In this document: piece by piece, positions 19,473 to 30,999 of the stretch
Layout: each line of letters begins with the position of its first letter
Numbering within the stretch: position 1 is the first letter of the stretch
Assembly: GCA_015227615.1 (NCBI GenBank)
Contig: JAALGZ010000070.1
Location: forward strand, 1-64,000
Reading direction: 5' to 3'
Origin: Labyrinthula sp. Ha
Lineage: Eukaryota; Sar; Bigyra; Labyrinthulida; Labyrinthulaceae
DNA length: 64,000 bases
Made by a program: the position numbers and the translations under genes
The notes under the pieces: generated by a model
What the model was told of the DNA's origin: nothing
Database searches by the model: none
What the model saw: only the letters and a program-made list of their open reading frames with translations

Positions 19473-21512
19473 TTATCTCGAACCACGTGGTCTTTTCCAA
19501 ATATAAAACTCCACGTTGAGTTCCTGATTAACCGCGTGAACCATATTGATTGTTTTGGAACACTTTAACTGGTATCCTCTAACGAAGACTTCGACTCCTT
19601 CAAATTCATTTTTAACAATAACTCTAAGTTCTTCGAAACCTTCTGAAACATCACGCAAACGTTTAGAATATCCTTTAATACACCACTTAATTTGTTGTCT
19701 AAACTCGGTCAAATCACCATTGTAATCAGGATATTTATCCCAAACACCTTCATCAGCAATCACTTGAGAAACTTCAGAATATAACTGCTTCAATCCTTCA
19801 ATTGAAAATACATCGTATACCACAAGTTTTACCTTAAAGTTTTTGCTATTATTTTTTATATGTTGTTCAGCATATCTCCATACATTAAAAAATCTCTTCA
19901 TGCACTTAGTTTTATCATCGAGAGACTTCTTATTTTTTAAATAATATTTTCCAGCCTTTAAATTATTTCTTCTCACCACATCTAAATTAACTTTGAGACC
20001 ATGCAAATGCTCTAGACTCTGTCTTCTTAAATACCTTTGGAGGCGATTGTAAATTTGTTGCTTGGATTTTCCAGGTAACCATTTTTTAAACTCAACAAAG
20101 TTTCCCATACCAAACTTAGCAACTAAAACCTTTAAAGTATAAGCTTCAAACAAAGACCAGGAATATTGAATCATCTTACCTTCAGCGGTATCTACTATTC
20201 TTTGGCTCAATAACTTATGCACTAAATCCTCAAAAGTTTCACGGGCTTGCCCCATTCTAAATACACGGTTCAATTCTGATCTATATTTAGCTTCAGGGTA
20301 TAATAACTTCAAAAACTGCACCAACTCTTTAACAAGATTATTATTTTTATTTTCATCCAAATATTTCAAAAGTATCAACGGCACATCTTCATACATTATA
20401 ACTGCTGCTTCCCAAGTGTTTCTGTCATCATCGAATCCTCTCCACTTGACACTAACTAGAAATTCATTTTCTGTTGTTTTCCTCAAATCTACAATAGAAT
20501 CAAATTCTAGTTTACCTTTATCTAAAAAAACTACAGTAGTGTCTGGGGATGGTAAGAATGAACTTGGAGCAAATGGCACTAGTAAAGATGTATGCCTAAT
20601 CTTCATATTTCCCATTAAATCTTTAACTTCAAATAGGTGTTCTGAAATCTGCATCGTCAACTGGTAAGGTCCAGACCATCTAGGACGACTTTTGTCCTTT
20701 TGCATATTACCTAAACCTTTCTCCGACAACCAGACGTATTCACCTAAGTTAAATTGAATGGGGGTAAGTCTCTTTCCTCTTCTTTTGTTCGCAATATATC
20801 TGTATTCAAGTCCCTTTTTATATGTTATTTCTTGGTAGTCTGCTATTTTCTTAGGTAAATATACGCTTCTCTGTTTCAAAAGATCTAAATCCTTCTCTCT
20901 CAGTTTCAAAAGATCTAAATCCTTCTCTCTCAGTTTCAAATTACCAGATCCTATTGATGCAAGCTTCACTTCTTCACCATAAATAAGTTCAAAAGGAGAC
21001 TTTTTGGGATATCCACGACAAGTAAGTGGGTTAGAGTTCAAGAACCCTTGGACTAAAGTTAAAATACGAGGCCATTGATCCTCTTTTAATCCAAACTCAG
21101 ATACTAATGATCTTAAGTTCTTCAAAACAGACTTATTTTGAACTTCAACTGTTCCTGCTGTTTGACTAACATAGGCTGCAGTCATTTTATGTAACCCATT
21201 ACTTTCTTTTAGAAACTTAGTTACAATTGTATTTACAAAGTGACTGCCCTGATCAGTTACTAGAAAAAACTCATCGGCAAGAATAAAATGTGAATGCCAT
21301 CTCCAGAGAGCATCTACAACCACTTCAGAGTTAGCAGTTTCTGCATAGGTTAGTAACGTCAACCTCGTCAAACTATCAATTAAAGTCAATACCCAACCAT
21401 GGGTATTGATGTATAAAAAGTCCGCATACAAAACTTTGCGAGCTTTATCTCCAAACTCGGTTATATTTAGGGGTCTTCTAACAATTAAAATTTTTTCTGA
21501 CAGTGCATACAC
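19473..21512 (-). pseudogene. Integrase, GPY/F, chromodomain and Myb/SANT region of E2
   Basis: Parts in order: integrase core with VLYADFLYINTHGWVL (first Asp) and VTDQGSHFVN (second Asp), GTVEVQNKS for the Glu block; RWSGPYQLTM (GPY/F module); a chromodomain with EFLVSVKWRGFDDD and TWEAAVIM; then a Myb/SANT-like stretch, YSWSLFEAYTLKVL with GMGNF and LPGKSKQQIYN. The C-terminal 200 residues (linker to the methyltransferase) have no recognised domain. This is the best view of the lineage I pol C-terminus in the window. Confidence 0.78.
20874..20940 (-). repeat. Tandem duplication of ~31-33 bp in the E2 integrase region
   Basis: AAAAGATCTAAATCCTTCTC occurs twice in direct repeat, giving the duplicated peptide KLREKDLDLL. 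It keeps the reading frame and lies in the linker after the integrase core. It looks like a recent slippage or duplication event. Confidence 0.8.
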
Positions 21513-23600
21513 TGCTTTCTAAACCTAGTAATGGTTTTATTCAAAAGCTCTTTATCTTCAGCTTTAATAACATAATTCTTCACTATATAATTCCATTCGA
21601 ATTTTCTTGCCCCATGATTAAAAACTAGATGAGCATGACAAACAGCTACTGGAATTAAACTTCTGGTTAAAACTATTTTTTCGTTTTCTTTTAGAACTTC
21701 AGTAAGTGAAGGAATATCTTTCTTCTGATATTTAAATACAAATAAATCATCCATAACTTGCCAATTACTAGCAGGAGGTTTAGCATCATGAACTGGATGT
21801 CTCATACTAATGTGGTAAGAATCAACGTTTTTCCAGTATTTAGCTTCATCCCAAGAGGAGTTTATACTAAGTATTTTACTTATTCTAGAAATATATTTTT
21901 CTTCTTCACTCTCTTCAATATAATCAGGGTTCATCCAGCGCGACAAACAGTCGGCTGGAATATTTTTATCCCCATCTAAATGGAAAACTTTTAATCCTAT
22001 GCTCATGAAGTCTACACTCCATCTCCCCAAACGACTAGCATAAGCTTTCGTTTTAACTTCCTTAGGTTCAATAATTCCAACCAAGTTGCGGTGGTCAGTG
22101 AATAAGACCTTTTCATGAGAATTGAATAATAAATAGTAAGGGTGTTTTTTTAGGGCCATTACCATCGGGTAAAGTTCCTTAGAAGAAATATGACAGTTAA
22201 GCTGGCTGCCTCCAAAGCTTCCACTATTAAGAGCAATAACTCTGTATCTCGCTTTAAGAGGGTTCTCGATTTCAACGTCGTCAGGAGTTTGACATAAATA
22301 TAAACTCCAATATTTATCGCTTGCATCAGCGAAAATATAGATGTTTTTATTCTGTTTATAATACCCTAAAGAGCTAACTAAAGTTTTCTTCAAAGCTTCT
22401 TTAAGTTCAATAAAAGCTACTTCCATTTCTGAAGTCCACTCTATTAATAAGAATTTTCTTTCAAGGTTCTTTAATTTACCAACTAATTTGAAATCACCAA
22501 GTACTAGTTTTCTTATCCTAGAAAACTCAGGTATAATCCCACATAAAAAATTATCCCTATACACAAATTGCGCAAGCTCGTGCATATATTGAGGCTTAAC
22601 TCTTTCTAAGAGCTTCGTAGCATAAGTAATATCATAATTATATCCTTTGCCATTCAAAACTCTTTCACAAAAGATCGCCTTATTATCAATAAAACTACAT
22701 TTCTGGATGTTAATCCTCAAGTTACGAGCTTGTATCTGCTTTAAATATTTTTCCAGTATTTTTAATAAACCTTCAAACGTTGGAGACATAAGAACAGTGT
22801 CACCTATCCACTGTATACTATTTTTAGGCCACAATCCAACAGGAGTTAGTACCTGATGAATTTGCCTCATACTAAAAAGAGCCGGGGTATTGCACCAACC
22901 TTGTGGTGCACCCTTAAAGCTGTATGCAACTCCCCATGAATTTACAAAAGTAAACAGCCTCCCAGCAGCTTTGTCACAACGTAAATAGTCAAAACCAGAA
23001 AGTAAATCAAAAGATGAAAAATAGTTCATGTCTTGGGCTCTGTGTAATTGTAGTTCTAATTTAGGTGATGTATTAGTAACTTTTTTGTAGCATCGTTGAG
23101 AGGCCTGAAATCTACAACCATTCTAAACTTTTTAGGGCCTTTTTAGGTACTACTGAAGTACTCATGGCCGTTGTACGATTTGGATTAACCTCGATAATCC
23201 CAGCATCCAACATTTGTTGGATCCTCTTCAATAAAAAACTCTCCTGCTCATATCCTAAGGGGTGTTGGTTCAAGACCCCAACACTTCTCCCTTCTTTGAG
23301 TTCACACTCAATAGGAGTTAAATTAGAGAGAGAGAGAGAGGTGGGTGATTCTGAATCACCAAATGCTTTGACATTCTTCTTTAGTAAATTAAGGAGCTCA
23401 TCCTTATTATTAAGATCATCATCAAAATACTTTAGATTTAAACTTCCAATCTTATCTTCTAAAATATTAGTTAAACGTTTTATATCTTCTTCTGAACTTA
23501 TATCTAAATTTTCCCCTTCATCTATTATTTCAAAATTAATCTCATCATCTTGCTCGGCAAAAATCACTGGAACTTTCTTCATCAATTCTTTCGGCAAAAT
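21500..23600 (-). pseudogene. RT and RNase H region of E2
   Basis: The RT shows FSSFDLLSGFDYLR, GAPQGWCNTPALF and the catalytic-box region SIQWIGDTVLM. RNase H shows IYIFADASDKYWSLYL, SSKELYPMVMAL, LFTDHRNLV and NIPADCLSRW. An H-C integrase zinc finger (CHAHLVFNHGARKF, then CMHCQK) follows near the end. The N-terminal part of the RT lies at about 23110-23600. Broken element; no single frame covers it. Confidence 0.75.
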
Positions 23601-23799
23601 AAGTTCATTAATAGATGTAGATTGAGTTTCTTTTTTATTTAAACAGTTATAGAAAATATCCTTTTCATAATAAAAATCGTCAGACAGAGCATCGTAGAAA
23701 ACGTCATCCTGATCAATATAAAATACACCTCTAGATTCTATTGAAGCATCATCAACTTGAATAGTTTTTTCTTCTAACTTCAGAGTTTCTCCAAGCCAG

Positions 23800-24630
23800 T
23801 TAGCTCAATATTCAAGGGCATCTCCACTCTGGACTTCGTTAAACTTTTTCTTCTTATTCAGTTTCTGCCTCAGAGACGTTAAGGGATTCAACCCATGAGC
23901 TCTTAGTTGATCATTTCCTATGATCAAATCATCCCATTGGGGTACATCCGTGAGCATGCATTCGACGTTCGTGAAAGTGTAGAAGTCACCATCTAAACGA
24001 ACAATAACCTTGGCCAAAATACCAAGTTCAAGTACCCAATAAATCCTCCCTCCAGCAACTTTTATAGCAAATGGGTTGTCAAGAGTGATCGTCTTTGAAC
24101 AATATTTTCTGAGACGCAGATTCATAGCACTTTTAAAAGCTCTACTATCTAAGAGCGCTGTGTATTTTTTCCCACCTTCTTCAAAATACACTTCAACTTC
24201 TGCATCCTCATCCAATTCGCTATAATCATAAATATGACCAGCAAGGATTAAATTGGGTTTAAGTACTGTTGTACTTTTTATCATATTCAGTTTCTTAGGG
24301 TTGAAAAGGGTTTTTCTAACAGCTTTTTGACCAGTAAACAACTCAATATCTGTCGCTGGTTCCAACAGCTGCCCCGAAGGCACAGATTCAGCGATATTTT
24401 CTTCGCCATTAATAACTTGTTGGCTTACAGGTTTCAAGATGTTACCATCTGATTGACCCCCAACTCTGGCAGCTAGTTTCTTCGCCGCTCTTCTTTTCCT
24501 TCTTCTCTCCTTATATTTTTCCCACTTTTGCCTTAACTCTGGCTCCGTTGGAATATTAGACTTAGGGTTCCCATTTCTTTTAGCAAAAAATTTAGGTTCT
24601 TTATGGCCATATTCATAACAGTGGTACATA
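23800..24630 (-). pseudogene. Protease region of E2
   Basis: KKYTALLDSRAFKSAMNLRL fits the retropepsin active-site loop. It lies between gag and RT, as in element A, and upstream of it is a short basic stretch (RRKRRAAKKLAARV). The mature enzyme cannot be delimited from sequence alone. Confidence 0.6.
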
Positions 24631-25420
24631 AACTGGTAATTAACAACTCAGCTGGCATATCTTGGCCCACGTTATCCACAGCTTCAACTTTAACCTTAGT
24701 TTTCAGCTTCTTAGTTTTCGTCTTATTCGTTGATTTGAACCTAGATCTAACATGGAGAGGTGGTAGGCTGTCGAGAACATAATCCATTAAAGCATCTCTA
24801 TTCTTCTGCTTCAATTCTGGTTTAAGCCTCAGGTCTTCTTTTCTGACCCATACATAGTCAGGAAGTTTCTCAAAGATAGCTTCGGCAATAAGTCTAGGCT
24901 TCATTTCAGCCCCTGGTGGCATGATGTCTAATAATTCATCCACTTCTTTAAACATAATAAAAATTGCTTGTTCTTCAAGAATATCTTCGTTAAAATAAAT
25001 ATATTTTTTAATTAAATCTTCAGCAGATTTTAAATCTCTTGTCTTCTCTTGTTGAATTTTTTCTTTCAAATACTTAATGATGTCCTGATCTGTATCAGTC
25101 TTTCCTAGAAACTTCAGGTGTTGAAATACTTTTCTAGATAACTTCTGAGCTACAGAAATAAGGCTCTTCTGTTCTTCAGTAAGCCTTTCATATTGAAATA
25201 GAAAATCTTCTATATCTCCAACATTCAAACTGTTTAGCTCATCCAGTTTTACCAAACTAAAGTCTTTAAAAGACGTAACTAGTGTCTCCAATACACCCGC
25301 CATCTGATTAGCCTGCTGTTCAGACACCTCTTTTATCAGGCGAATTATCTGGGCATTATTTAAGTTCCTCTCCTCACTATTATCTCCCCTATTACTAGGA
25401 GATCCAAACAAGGAAGCCAT
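24530..25420 (-). pseudogene. gag region of E2
   Basis: The frame starts at an ATG about 80 bp inside the 5' LTR boundary (MASLFGSPSNRGDNS) and encodes a largely helical, charged protein typical of Ty3/Gypsy capsids. Near its end the sequence becomes basic (TNKTKTKKLKTKVKVE). A zinc-knuckle-like MYHCYEYGHKEPKFF lies at the start of the next block. Assignment rests on position plus general character. Confidence 0.6.
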
Positions 25421-25502
25421 AGCTAGTGAATACCAAGATCAGTTCTTTGACAATAGACAAATACCTCGCACAACTTCGTTTCTACAAAAACAAATATTGC
25501 AA

Positions 25503-25731
25503 TATTGAGAGTTTTCCGTCCAGTAAATATACTCTTCTCTAGACGCGGCCGAGTAGCAGTCGTGTAGAGGTAAATACAATAGGTAGAAATTTGTTCTTCT
25601 TTTTGTTACCCTTAATAACTTAAAAATGTGTTCGCTGACTACTTATGTAAACCAATGACGTGGCGCGCTGTAAATGTATATAACGAAATATAAATAAGAG
25701 ATATTCATAAAAAAGGTAGCAAACCGTAACA
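25503..25731 (-). repeat. 5' LTR of E2
   Basis: A 229-bp copy of 18658-18886, followed on the + strand by the GTAC target duplication (25732-25735). Confidence 0.9.
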
Positions 25732-25735
25732 GTAC

Positions 25736-25861
25736 AAATTAAGAACAAAGAACTTGTGAATAAATTCTGAATTTGAACTGAAAGCAAGTTTCCCTTATTT
25801 TATGTGCAGTAGAAGGAGCCGAGACCATATTTACTGCTGAATTTTTTATAATAACCGAATA
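25736..25861 (+). repeat. 3' LTR of element A, second part
   Basis: Continuation of the A LTR after the E2 insertion. It ends ACCGAATA and is followed by TTGT, the altered right target duplication of A. Confidence 0.82.
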
Positions 25862-25894
25862 TTGTAGAAAGATTAGAGACAAAGCAAAAAAGAA

Positions 25895-28036
25895 AATAAT
25901 GAAAAAAAAACAGGTAAAGTTTACCAAATTCAGAAGAAGAGAATAGTTCAGGGTACTGAGCAAGCTTTGTCTCGCTTGTTAAAGGAATATACTGATAAAG
26001 TTTCTGGAACTGAAAGGGGACCAAAATTTCAACGTCGCATCTTGCTGGATGGTGATTTTAAGGATTTAGTAGTGCAAAGTACAATATTTGCTGACAAAAG
26101 TCTGTTTATAAAAGATATTATAGAGGATTACTGTAAAACATTATTAATAGCAATGCCACGACGTTGGGGAAAAACTGTAAACCTTGATATGCTGAAGAGG
26201 TTTCTAGAAATACAAGTTGACAGTAAGGGTGAACCAATAAGTGAAAAAGAGAGTGATAATTATAAGCTGCTTGCCGGTGGTCAAATTGATGGTGATATTC
26301 GTGGAAAAAGAGAAATCTTTCCTTTAAAAATAGCGAAAACAAAACTATTTGGGGTAACAGAATCTTTAACTATACAAGGAACGTATCCAGTCATACATGC
26401 TGATTTTAGAAACTGTAAAGCTGGAGATTATAATTCCGTAAGAGAAAAGATCAAATATGCCTTAAGACAATGTTTTCAGGAGCATAATTATCTTAAAAGC
26501 AGTAAAGCACTTGATAGTGAAGCTAGAATACTTATACAGAAATATGCTGGATCTATTTCATCAAAATCTCTTAGCGATGATGAGATAATGTATAGCCTGC
26601 AGTTTTTAAGTGAAATGCTCTTTTGTCATTATGATAAGAAAGTTTGGATATTGATAGATGAATATGATGCTGTGGCTAATATCGCATATAGGGAGTTTGA
26701 TAAAGATAATCTTGACAAAACAATCAAGTTATTTTCAGGTATCTATGAGACTGCTCTAAAGAGTAATTCTTACTTAAGAAAGGGAGTACTAACAGGAATT
26801 CAGTATATCGCGCAAAGCGGTATGCTATCTGGAATAAACGATCTTGGTAAAATTAATTTTACTACTGCTAAATATGCGCAACATTATGGCCTTGATCAAA
26901 CTGACGTTGAGTTATTCTTTGAGCATTTTGAAGTACCTAAAAAACTTCGTGACAAGGCTAAACTTTGGTACAATGGATATAAAATTAAGAAATATTGTCC
27001 ACAAAATAAAGAAGTGCATTTAAAGGAAATAGTTGGTAAATATAATATCTGGTCAATCGTTAGTTATTTAAGAGAAGGTGAGTTTACTGAGTTTAAGTCT
27101 TATTGGGAAAAAAGCGGAAGTATAAATTTTATCGATGCCTTATTTGCCAGCACAGAGGTTAGAGAACAAATGGAAAAGCTGGTAAATGGTGAGAGCATTT
27201 ACTTAGAAAGAAAAGATGACTTTTCGGTATCTGACTTTGAAATTCTTAAGAATATAATCGGTGGTAATAAAGAAATCAATTCAGTTGGCTTAAACTTATT
27301 ATTTTCTTACCTATTTATCGGTGGATATTTGACAATTGATGGTAAAAAGAAAGATTTCTATGAGTTACCTAATATGGAAATTAAGTATGAAATGAGAAAA
27401 AAAATAATAAACTACTATCAAGACATTTACAGCATAGATTCTAGAAAACTTGAGACCTTAATTGACATCTTGCAGAGTATAATTGATACAAAAGAACATA
27501 ATAAAAATAATATTAGAGCACTATTCAAAAATTTCTATAATCAATTTAAAGAAATGATCAAAGGAGTTAAACTAGTTGATGACCACAATAATGAGGGTGT
27601 GTTTACTAATGAGGATGTAGTACATTCACTATTAAATTATATAGTATTGCAAACGCAACATTCCACATTTGGCAGTGAAATTTATACTAGTAAACTAGAT
27701 TCAGGTAAAAAAAAAGGTAGAGCTGATATAAAACTTACCAATGGTGATGTAGGTATAATAATAGAAGTAAAATATGTATCAGTACCAACTACTGACGATG
27801 GACACATGAAAGACGCTATAAAACAAGCAATAAGTTATGGAAATTTATTAAATACTAGGAACAAAATATTTGTTGCTATAAATGTAGAGAAAAAGGCAGC
27901 AAAACCTGAAAAAAGATCCATAGAACTTTTATGTGCCTCATATATGTTCAATGAGAAAGATATTTTTGGAATAGATGTATTGGGAAATGAAAATATGTTT
28001 AATGTCAATAGTGATTTTTTGGACAGCTTCTATTAA
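25895..28036 (+). CDS. AAA-ATPase-like / PD-(D/E)XK nuclease-fold protein, copy 3 (5' end altered)
   Basis: The long frame is open from about 25967 to 28036 (689 codons) and matches the other three copies. The ATG equivalent to the other starts is at about 25894, but the A run after it is two bases longer than in copy 4 (nine A against seven). That ATG therefore does not lead into the main frame, and the main frame has no early in-frame Met of its own. Unless an unusual start or splicing is used, this copy is probably a pseudogene at the 5' end. The rest is well kept: PRRWGKT, ILIDEYD, and a C-terminal GRADIKL with IIIEVK, so the expected metal-binding Asp and E-x-K are both present. A lysine insertion (GKKKGRAD) is specific to this copy. 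Confidence 0.75.
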   Translation, partial: NNEKKTGKVYQIQKKRIVQGTEQALSRLLKEYTDKVSGTERGPKFQRRILLDGDFKDLVVQSTIFADKSLFIKDIIEDYCKTLLIAMPRRWGKTVNLDMLKRFLEIQVDSKGEPISEKESDNYKLLAGGQIDGDIRGKREIFPLKIAKTKLFGVTESLTIQGTYPVIHADFRNCKAGDYNSVREKIKYALRQCFQEHNYLKSSKALDSEARILIQKYAGSISSKSLSDDEIMYSLQFLSEMLFCHYDKKVWILIDEYDAVANIAYREFDKDNLDKTIKLFSGIYETALKSNSYLRKGVLTGIQYIAQSGMLSGINDLGKINFTTAKYAQHYGLDQTDVELFFEHFEVPKKLRDKAKLWYNGYKIKKYCPQNKEVHLKEIVGKYNIWSIVSYLREGEFTEFKSYWEKSGSINFIDALFASTEVREQMEKLVNGESIYLERKDDFSVSDFEILKNIIGGNKEINSVGLNLLFSYLFIGGYLTIDGKKKDFYELPNMEIKYEMRKKIINYYQDIYSIDSRKLETLIDILQSIIDTKEHNKNNIRALFKNFYNQFKEMIKGVKLVDDHNNEGVFTNEDVVHSLLNYIVLQTQHSTFGSEIYTSKLDSGKKKGRADIKLTNGDVGIIIEVKYVSVPTTDDGHMKDAIKQAISYGNLLNTRNKIFVAINVEKKAAKPEKRSIELLCASYMFNEKDIFGIDVLGNENMFNVNSDFLDSFY

Positions 28037-28175
28037 CCTAACGTAGTAGGATGTTGCTAAGTGATCAAAGTTGTAAATAATTCTTTGATTCTTCTGACTT
28101 AACTACTTAACCAGACGGCTTAAGAATATAGCTCTTCGTCTTACTTCTTGCTTCCCTTAAGTCTGTTCTGTATAT
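28037..28175 (+). other. 3' flank of nuclease copy 3
   Basis: Non-coding flank conserved with the other three units, ending CTGTATAT against the inverted D LTR. No gene is seen. Confidence 0.55.
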
Positions 28176-28570
28176 TGTGACACCCTAGGATATATGTGCT
28201 GTTAGGGGTTTAATATCGTTGAATAGATTCCGCTCAAGATTTGCTGCTTTAAAGCCTTTTCATTAATATTATTATTTTTTGTTTGAATTAGTTATGCCTT
28301 AAAAGCTTAAAGCCTCTTCCATCTATTTTTCTATCTATCCCTGATACGTATATATATATATTTTTTTTATTTCCTATGAGACCATGTCCCTCATTCCGTT
28401 CATCCTGTCCCTACTTTCTCCTACCATTCTCTGGCTTTACCTCTTCCGAGTGCTCATCCAATAATATCTTTAGCTCCCCAGCAAGCCGCCCAGCACCTCC
28501 GGGCTCAACAGATAACTTTTGGTCTAAGTCGACAGGACTTCCTTCAAGCTGCTGTGCCACCTGTGCCACA
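28176..28570 (-). repeat. LTR of element D, inverted (P2 left)
   Basis: Runs from TGTGACACCC to CTGTGCCACA on the + strand. It is the mirror of 35286-35675 and equivalent to 3266-3658 in P1. Confidence 0.88.
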
Positions 28571-28802
28571 CTGCCTTCTCTAAATACTGAAGACCCAGCT
28601 TCAGCTGCTCTTCTGTTTCTAAATTTGTTTTCTAAAGAGACACATCCTGCCCTCAAATTATTTGTACGAACAAAACCTCTAAACATCTTCCATCTGGAAA
28701 CAAAGTTTCCATCTCCTCAAAAATTATATTAGGCTTCCCACTCGGACCTCTCAGTATTTCCACAATTTCTATTCTTTGTAAATTTCAGTTTTCCTTCACT
28801 AA
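28571..28802 (-). mobile_element. 232-bp fragment of the 3' internal end of element D, inverted (P2 inner edge)
   Basis: The reverse complement of 35054-35285 and the same 232 bp as 3659-3890 in P1, but in the opposite orientation. Its inner end abuts the first base of the D 5' LTR at 28803. It contains the complement of the MT-A70-like tail of D. Fossil fragment. Confidence 0.85.
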
Positions 28803-29192
28803 TGTGGTACAGGTGTCACAGCAGCTTGAAGGAAGTCCTGTCGACTTAGACCAAAAGTTTTCTGTTGAGCCCGGAGGTGCTGGGCGGCTTGCTGGGGAGC
28901 TAAAGATATTATTGGATGAGCACTCGGAAGAGGTAAAGCCAGAGAATGGTAGGAGAAAGTAGGGACAGGATGAACGGAATGAGGGACATGGTCTCATAGG
29001 AAATAAAAAAAAATATATACGTATCAGGGATAGCTAGAAAAATAGATGGAAGAGGCTTTAAGCTTTTAAGGCATAACTAATTCAAACAAAAAATAATAAT
29101 ATTAATGAAAAGGCTTTAAAGCAGCAAATCTTGAGCGGAATCTATTCAACGATATTAAACCCCTAACAGCACATATATCCTAGGGTGTCACA
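28803..29192 (+). repeat. 5' LTR of element D
   Basis: The 390-bp sequence begins TGTGGTACAGG and ends GGGTGTCACA. It pairs with 35286-35675. Confidence 0.88.
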
Positions 29193-29359
29193 TTGTCGAC
29201 AATAAGAAACATGAGCAAACAAGATCATAGTGATTCGGGTGAACAAGAGGCAACATGAATGACTTCTAGTGATTGTCAATCGATTGAAAGGAGCTTTAGA
29301 CAGATTTGACAAGAAGTAAGAAGCGAGATGCGAGGGGAGATCTAAAAGGTTAAAGACTC

Positions 29360-30330
29360 AAATGACCGACAGTTTGGCAGCAATGGGAGAGCAACTCATG
29401 CAGAAGATGTGTGATCAGTTCCAGGAGTTTGTGACTCCAGCAGTGACTCAAGGAGGGGCCCAAGATCAGGTGCGATCGGTGGAAGGAGGATCAGTAACAG
29501 GAGAGGGTCCCCCATCGAATTCCAGGGAACTTAAACGTGTTCTGGAGCTGGAACTGAAGTTGAAAGGGTATCCGATCCCCGAGAGTTTAGATCCAGCAGC
29601 TGTTTCAATTTTTTTATTATGTCTTTTCAGGTCTATGAAGAATTAGTTAGAGAGAGAGAGAATAAATGAACCTGAGGTATATCTATAGCGATACATAAGT
29701 ATTGAGGTCCTGTCAGACTTGAAACTCCAAAAAGGTATAGATACTAATGAAAGAGGATCTATTTTGGAGAAACTCCAGGAAATCCAGCAGGAAGCTAAGT
29801 CTAATCGCAAGTTTAGATTGCTTTATACGGCTAAGAAAAAGCTCAAATGGAGAAGTGAGGAAATATTCTCACTTCCATGAGGAGTTGTCTCAAAAGTGGA
29901 TCAGAACTTGTTCAAGGGCTGACTATATCGAAGGAAACAGAGAAGAACTTTTGTAGAGAAGTGATCTCACATCTTCCACGACATTTCGTGTTAGGAACTC
30001 CAAAACTGACACAGCATGAGAAAGAATAGACCACCTGGAAGATAACCAAAGCTGCCCTTTTGTCTGATGCTAAATATACCAACATGCACTTTACGTTCAC
30101 TGGATCAAAATTTTCCCAAGGATTGCCTTAACGAAATGTATCTCTCCCTTCAACTGGAAGCCTACAAGGGAAGCAGACACCTACAATTGTTCCAAGTTCT
30201 CCAGGAAAGGTTACTAGACAAAGTGAGTGGACGGTAGCGGTTGGAGAAGTAGGAAGCGAGACAAATAAGTGTTTTGGGTGTGGAGAAGTTGGCCACCTTA
30301 TCCAAGATTGTTCAAAAAGGAATTCATCTC
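29360..30330 (+). pseudogene. gag region of element D
   Basis: An early stretch reads MTDSLAAMGEQLMQKM and VLELELKLKGYPIPESLDP, the last part resembling the capsid start of E3 (GKPILRSLEPSKVASFL) and E4. A clear CCHC zinc knuckle, CFGCGEVGHLIQDC, lies near 30270-30315. Fossil. Confidence 0.65.
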
Positions 30331-30999
30331 CCATTAAAACCGAGGGTGCATTACCACATGAAACCTCAAAAAGGGTTCAAGACAAAGTATTCGGGGGGAT
30401 TTAAACATAGATTTGACCGAAAGAGACTCTTCCGAAGAAGCGGAAAAGAAAGTACCAACAATATATCAGGCAAAAAGAGTAGAATTGGAAATATCTTGGC
30501 CACAGTAACAGGAAAAGGCTAGTGAGATGAATGGACTCCTTGGAATTAGCGACCCCGGCTTAGCGGAATATATACAAAAAACCAAAGGTTCTACAAACCT
30601 ATTACTTGAAGATGATGGCAATGGGTCATTAAGTGAAGAAATGGATGATTACAAGACCATCTTTTATGATACTGAGTTGGAAATAGGGATATGAGAAAAT
30701 ATAGAGAATGAAGATGATAATTACGAAGAGAGGATAAGTGTAAAATTAGAAACGATTATGTCTTCTGTTGAAATCCTAGACCACAATAAAGTTGACGAAT
30801 ATTGGTACCTTTTACAGAAACACCGGGAAGCCTTTGGGAATAAGATATGCAAAGCACAGATGAGTACACTCAATGATATGATGGTAACGTTGAAGCCTCC
30901 AATGTCTTCTGCTTGAACAGCACCACGATCGATGTCAGCAGAAAAGAAAGAGGCACTGAAAAGAAGCTTCACTCATTAGAAAATAATGAAATTATTTAA

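Larger units (their letters stand above)
18658..25731 (-). mobile_element. E2: Ty3/Gypsy chromovirus-like LTR element with MT-A70 domain, lineage I
   Basis: A 7.1-kb element with 229-bp LTRs (18658-18886 and 25503-25731) and a 4-bp target duplication GTAC (18654-18657 and 25732-25735). It is inserted in the 3' LTR of A. Minus-strand order: gag, protease, RT, RNase H, integrase, chromodomain, Myb/SANT-like, MT-A70-like. Large stretches are still open but it is broken, with a handful of interruptions. The LTRs differ at about six or seven places, roughly 3%, so it is of middle age here: younger than A, older than E3. Confidence 0.9.
11388..25861 (+). mobile_element. Element A: Ty3/Gypsy chromovirus-like LTR element with MT-A70 domain, lineage I (hosts E2)
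   Basis: A fossil LTR element with LTRs at 11388-11678 and 18489-18657 plus 25736-25861; the 3' LTR is split by E2. The 4-bp target duplication is CTGT on the left and TTGT on the right. Parts in order: gag with a CCHC-like knuckle, protease, RT, RNase H, integrase, chromodomain, Myb/SANT-like domain, MT-A70-like domain, repeat tract. It is broken with many interruptions. B shows most of the same decay, so A was probably dead before the arms were duplicated. It is the oldest LTR element in the window together with B. Confidence 0.85.
8513..28802 (+). repeat. Left arm of palindrome P2 (unit 3)
   Basis: It is reverse-complementary to 35054-63967 once the unshared LTR insertions are set aside (E2 here; E3 and E4 opposite). 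About 13 kb of shared arm remains on each side. The order is: 1.1 kb spacer with tandem repeats, LINE relic (-), flank H, element A (+), nuclease copy 3 (+), inverted D LTR, 232 bp of D. Small differences are scattered through it and identity is patchy, so it is not a simple copied read. Confidence 0.88.
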
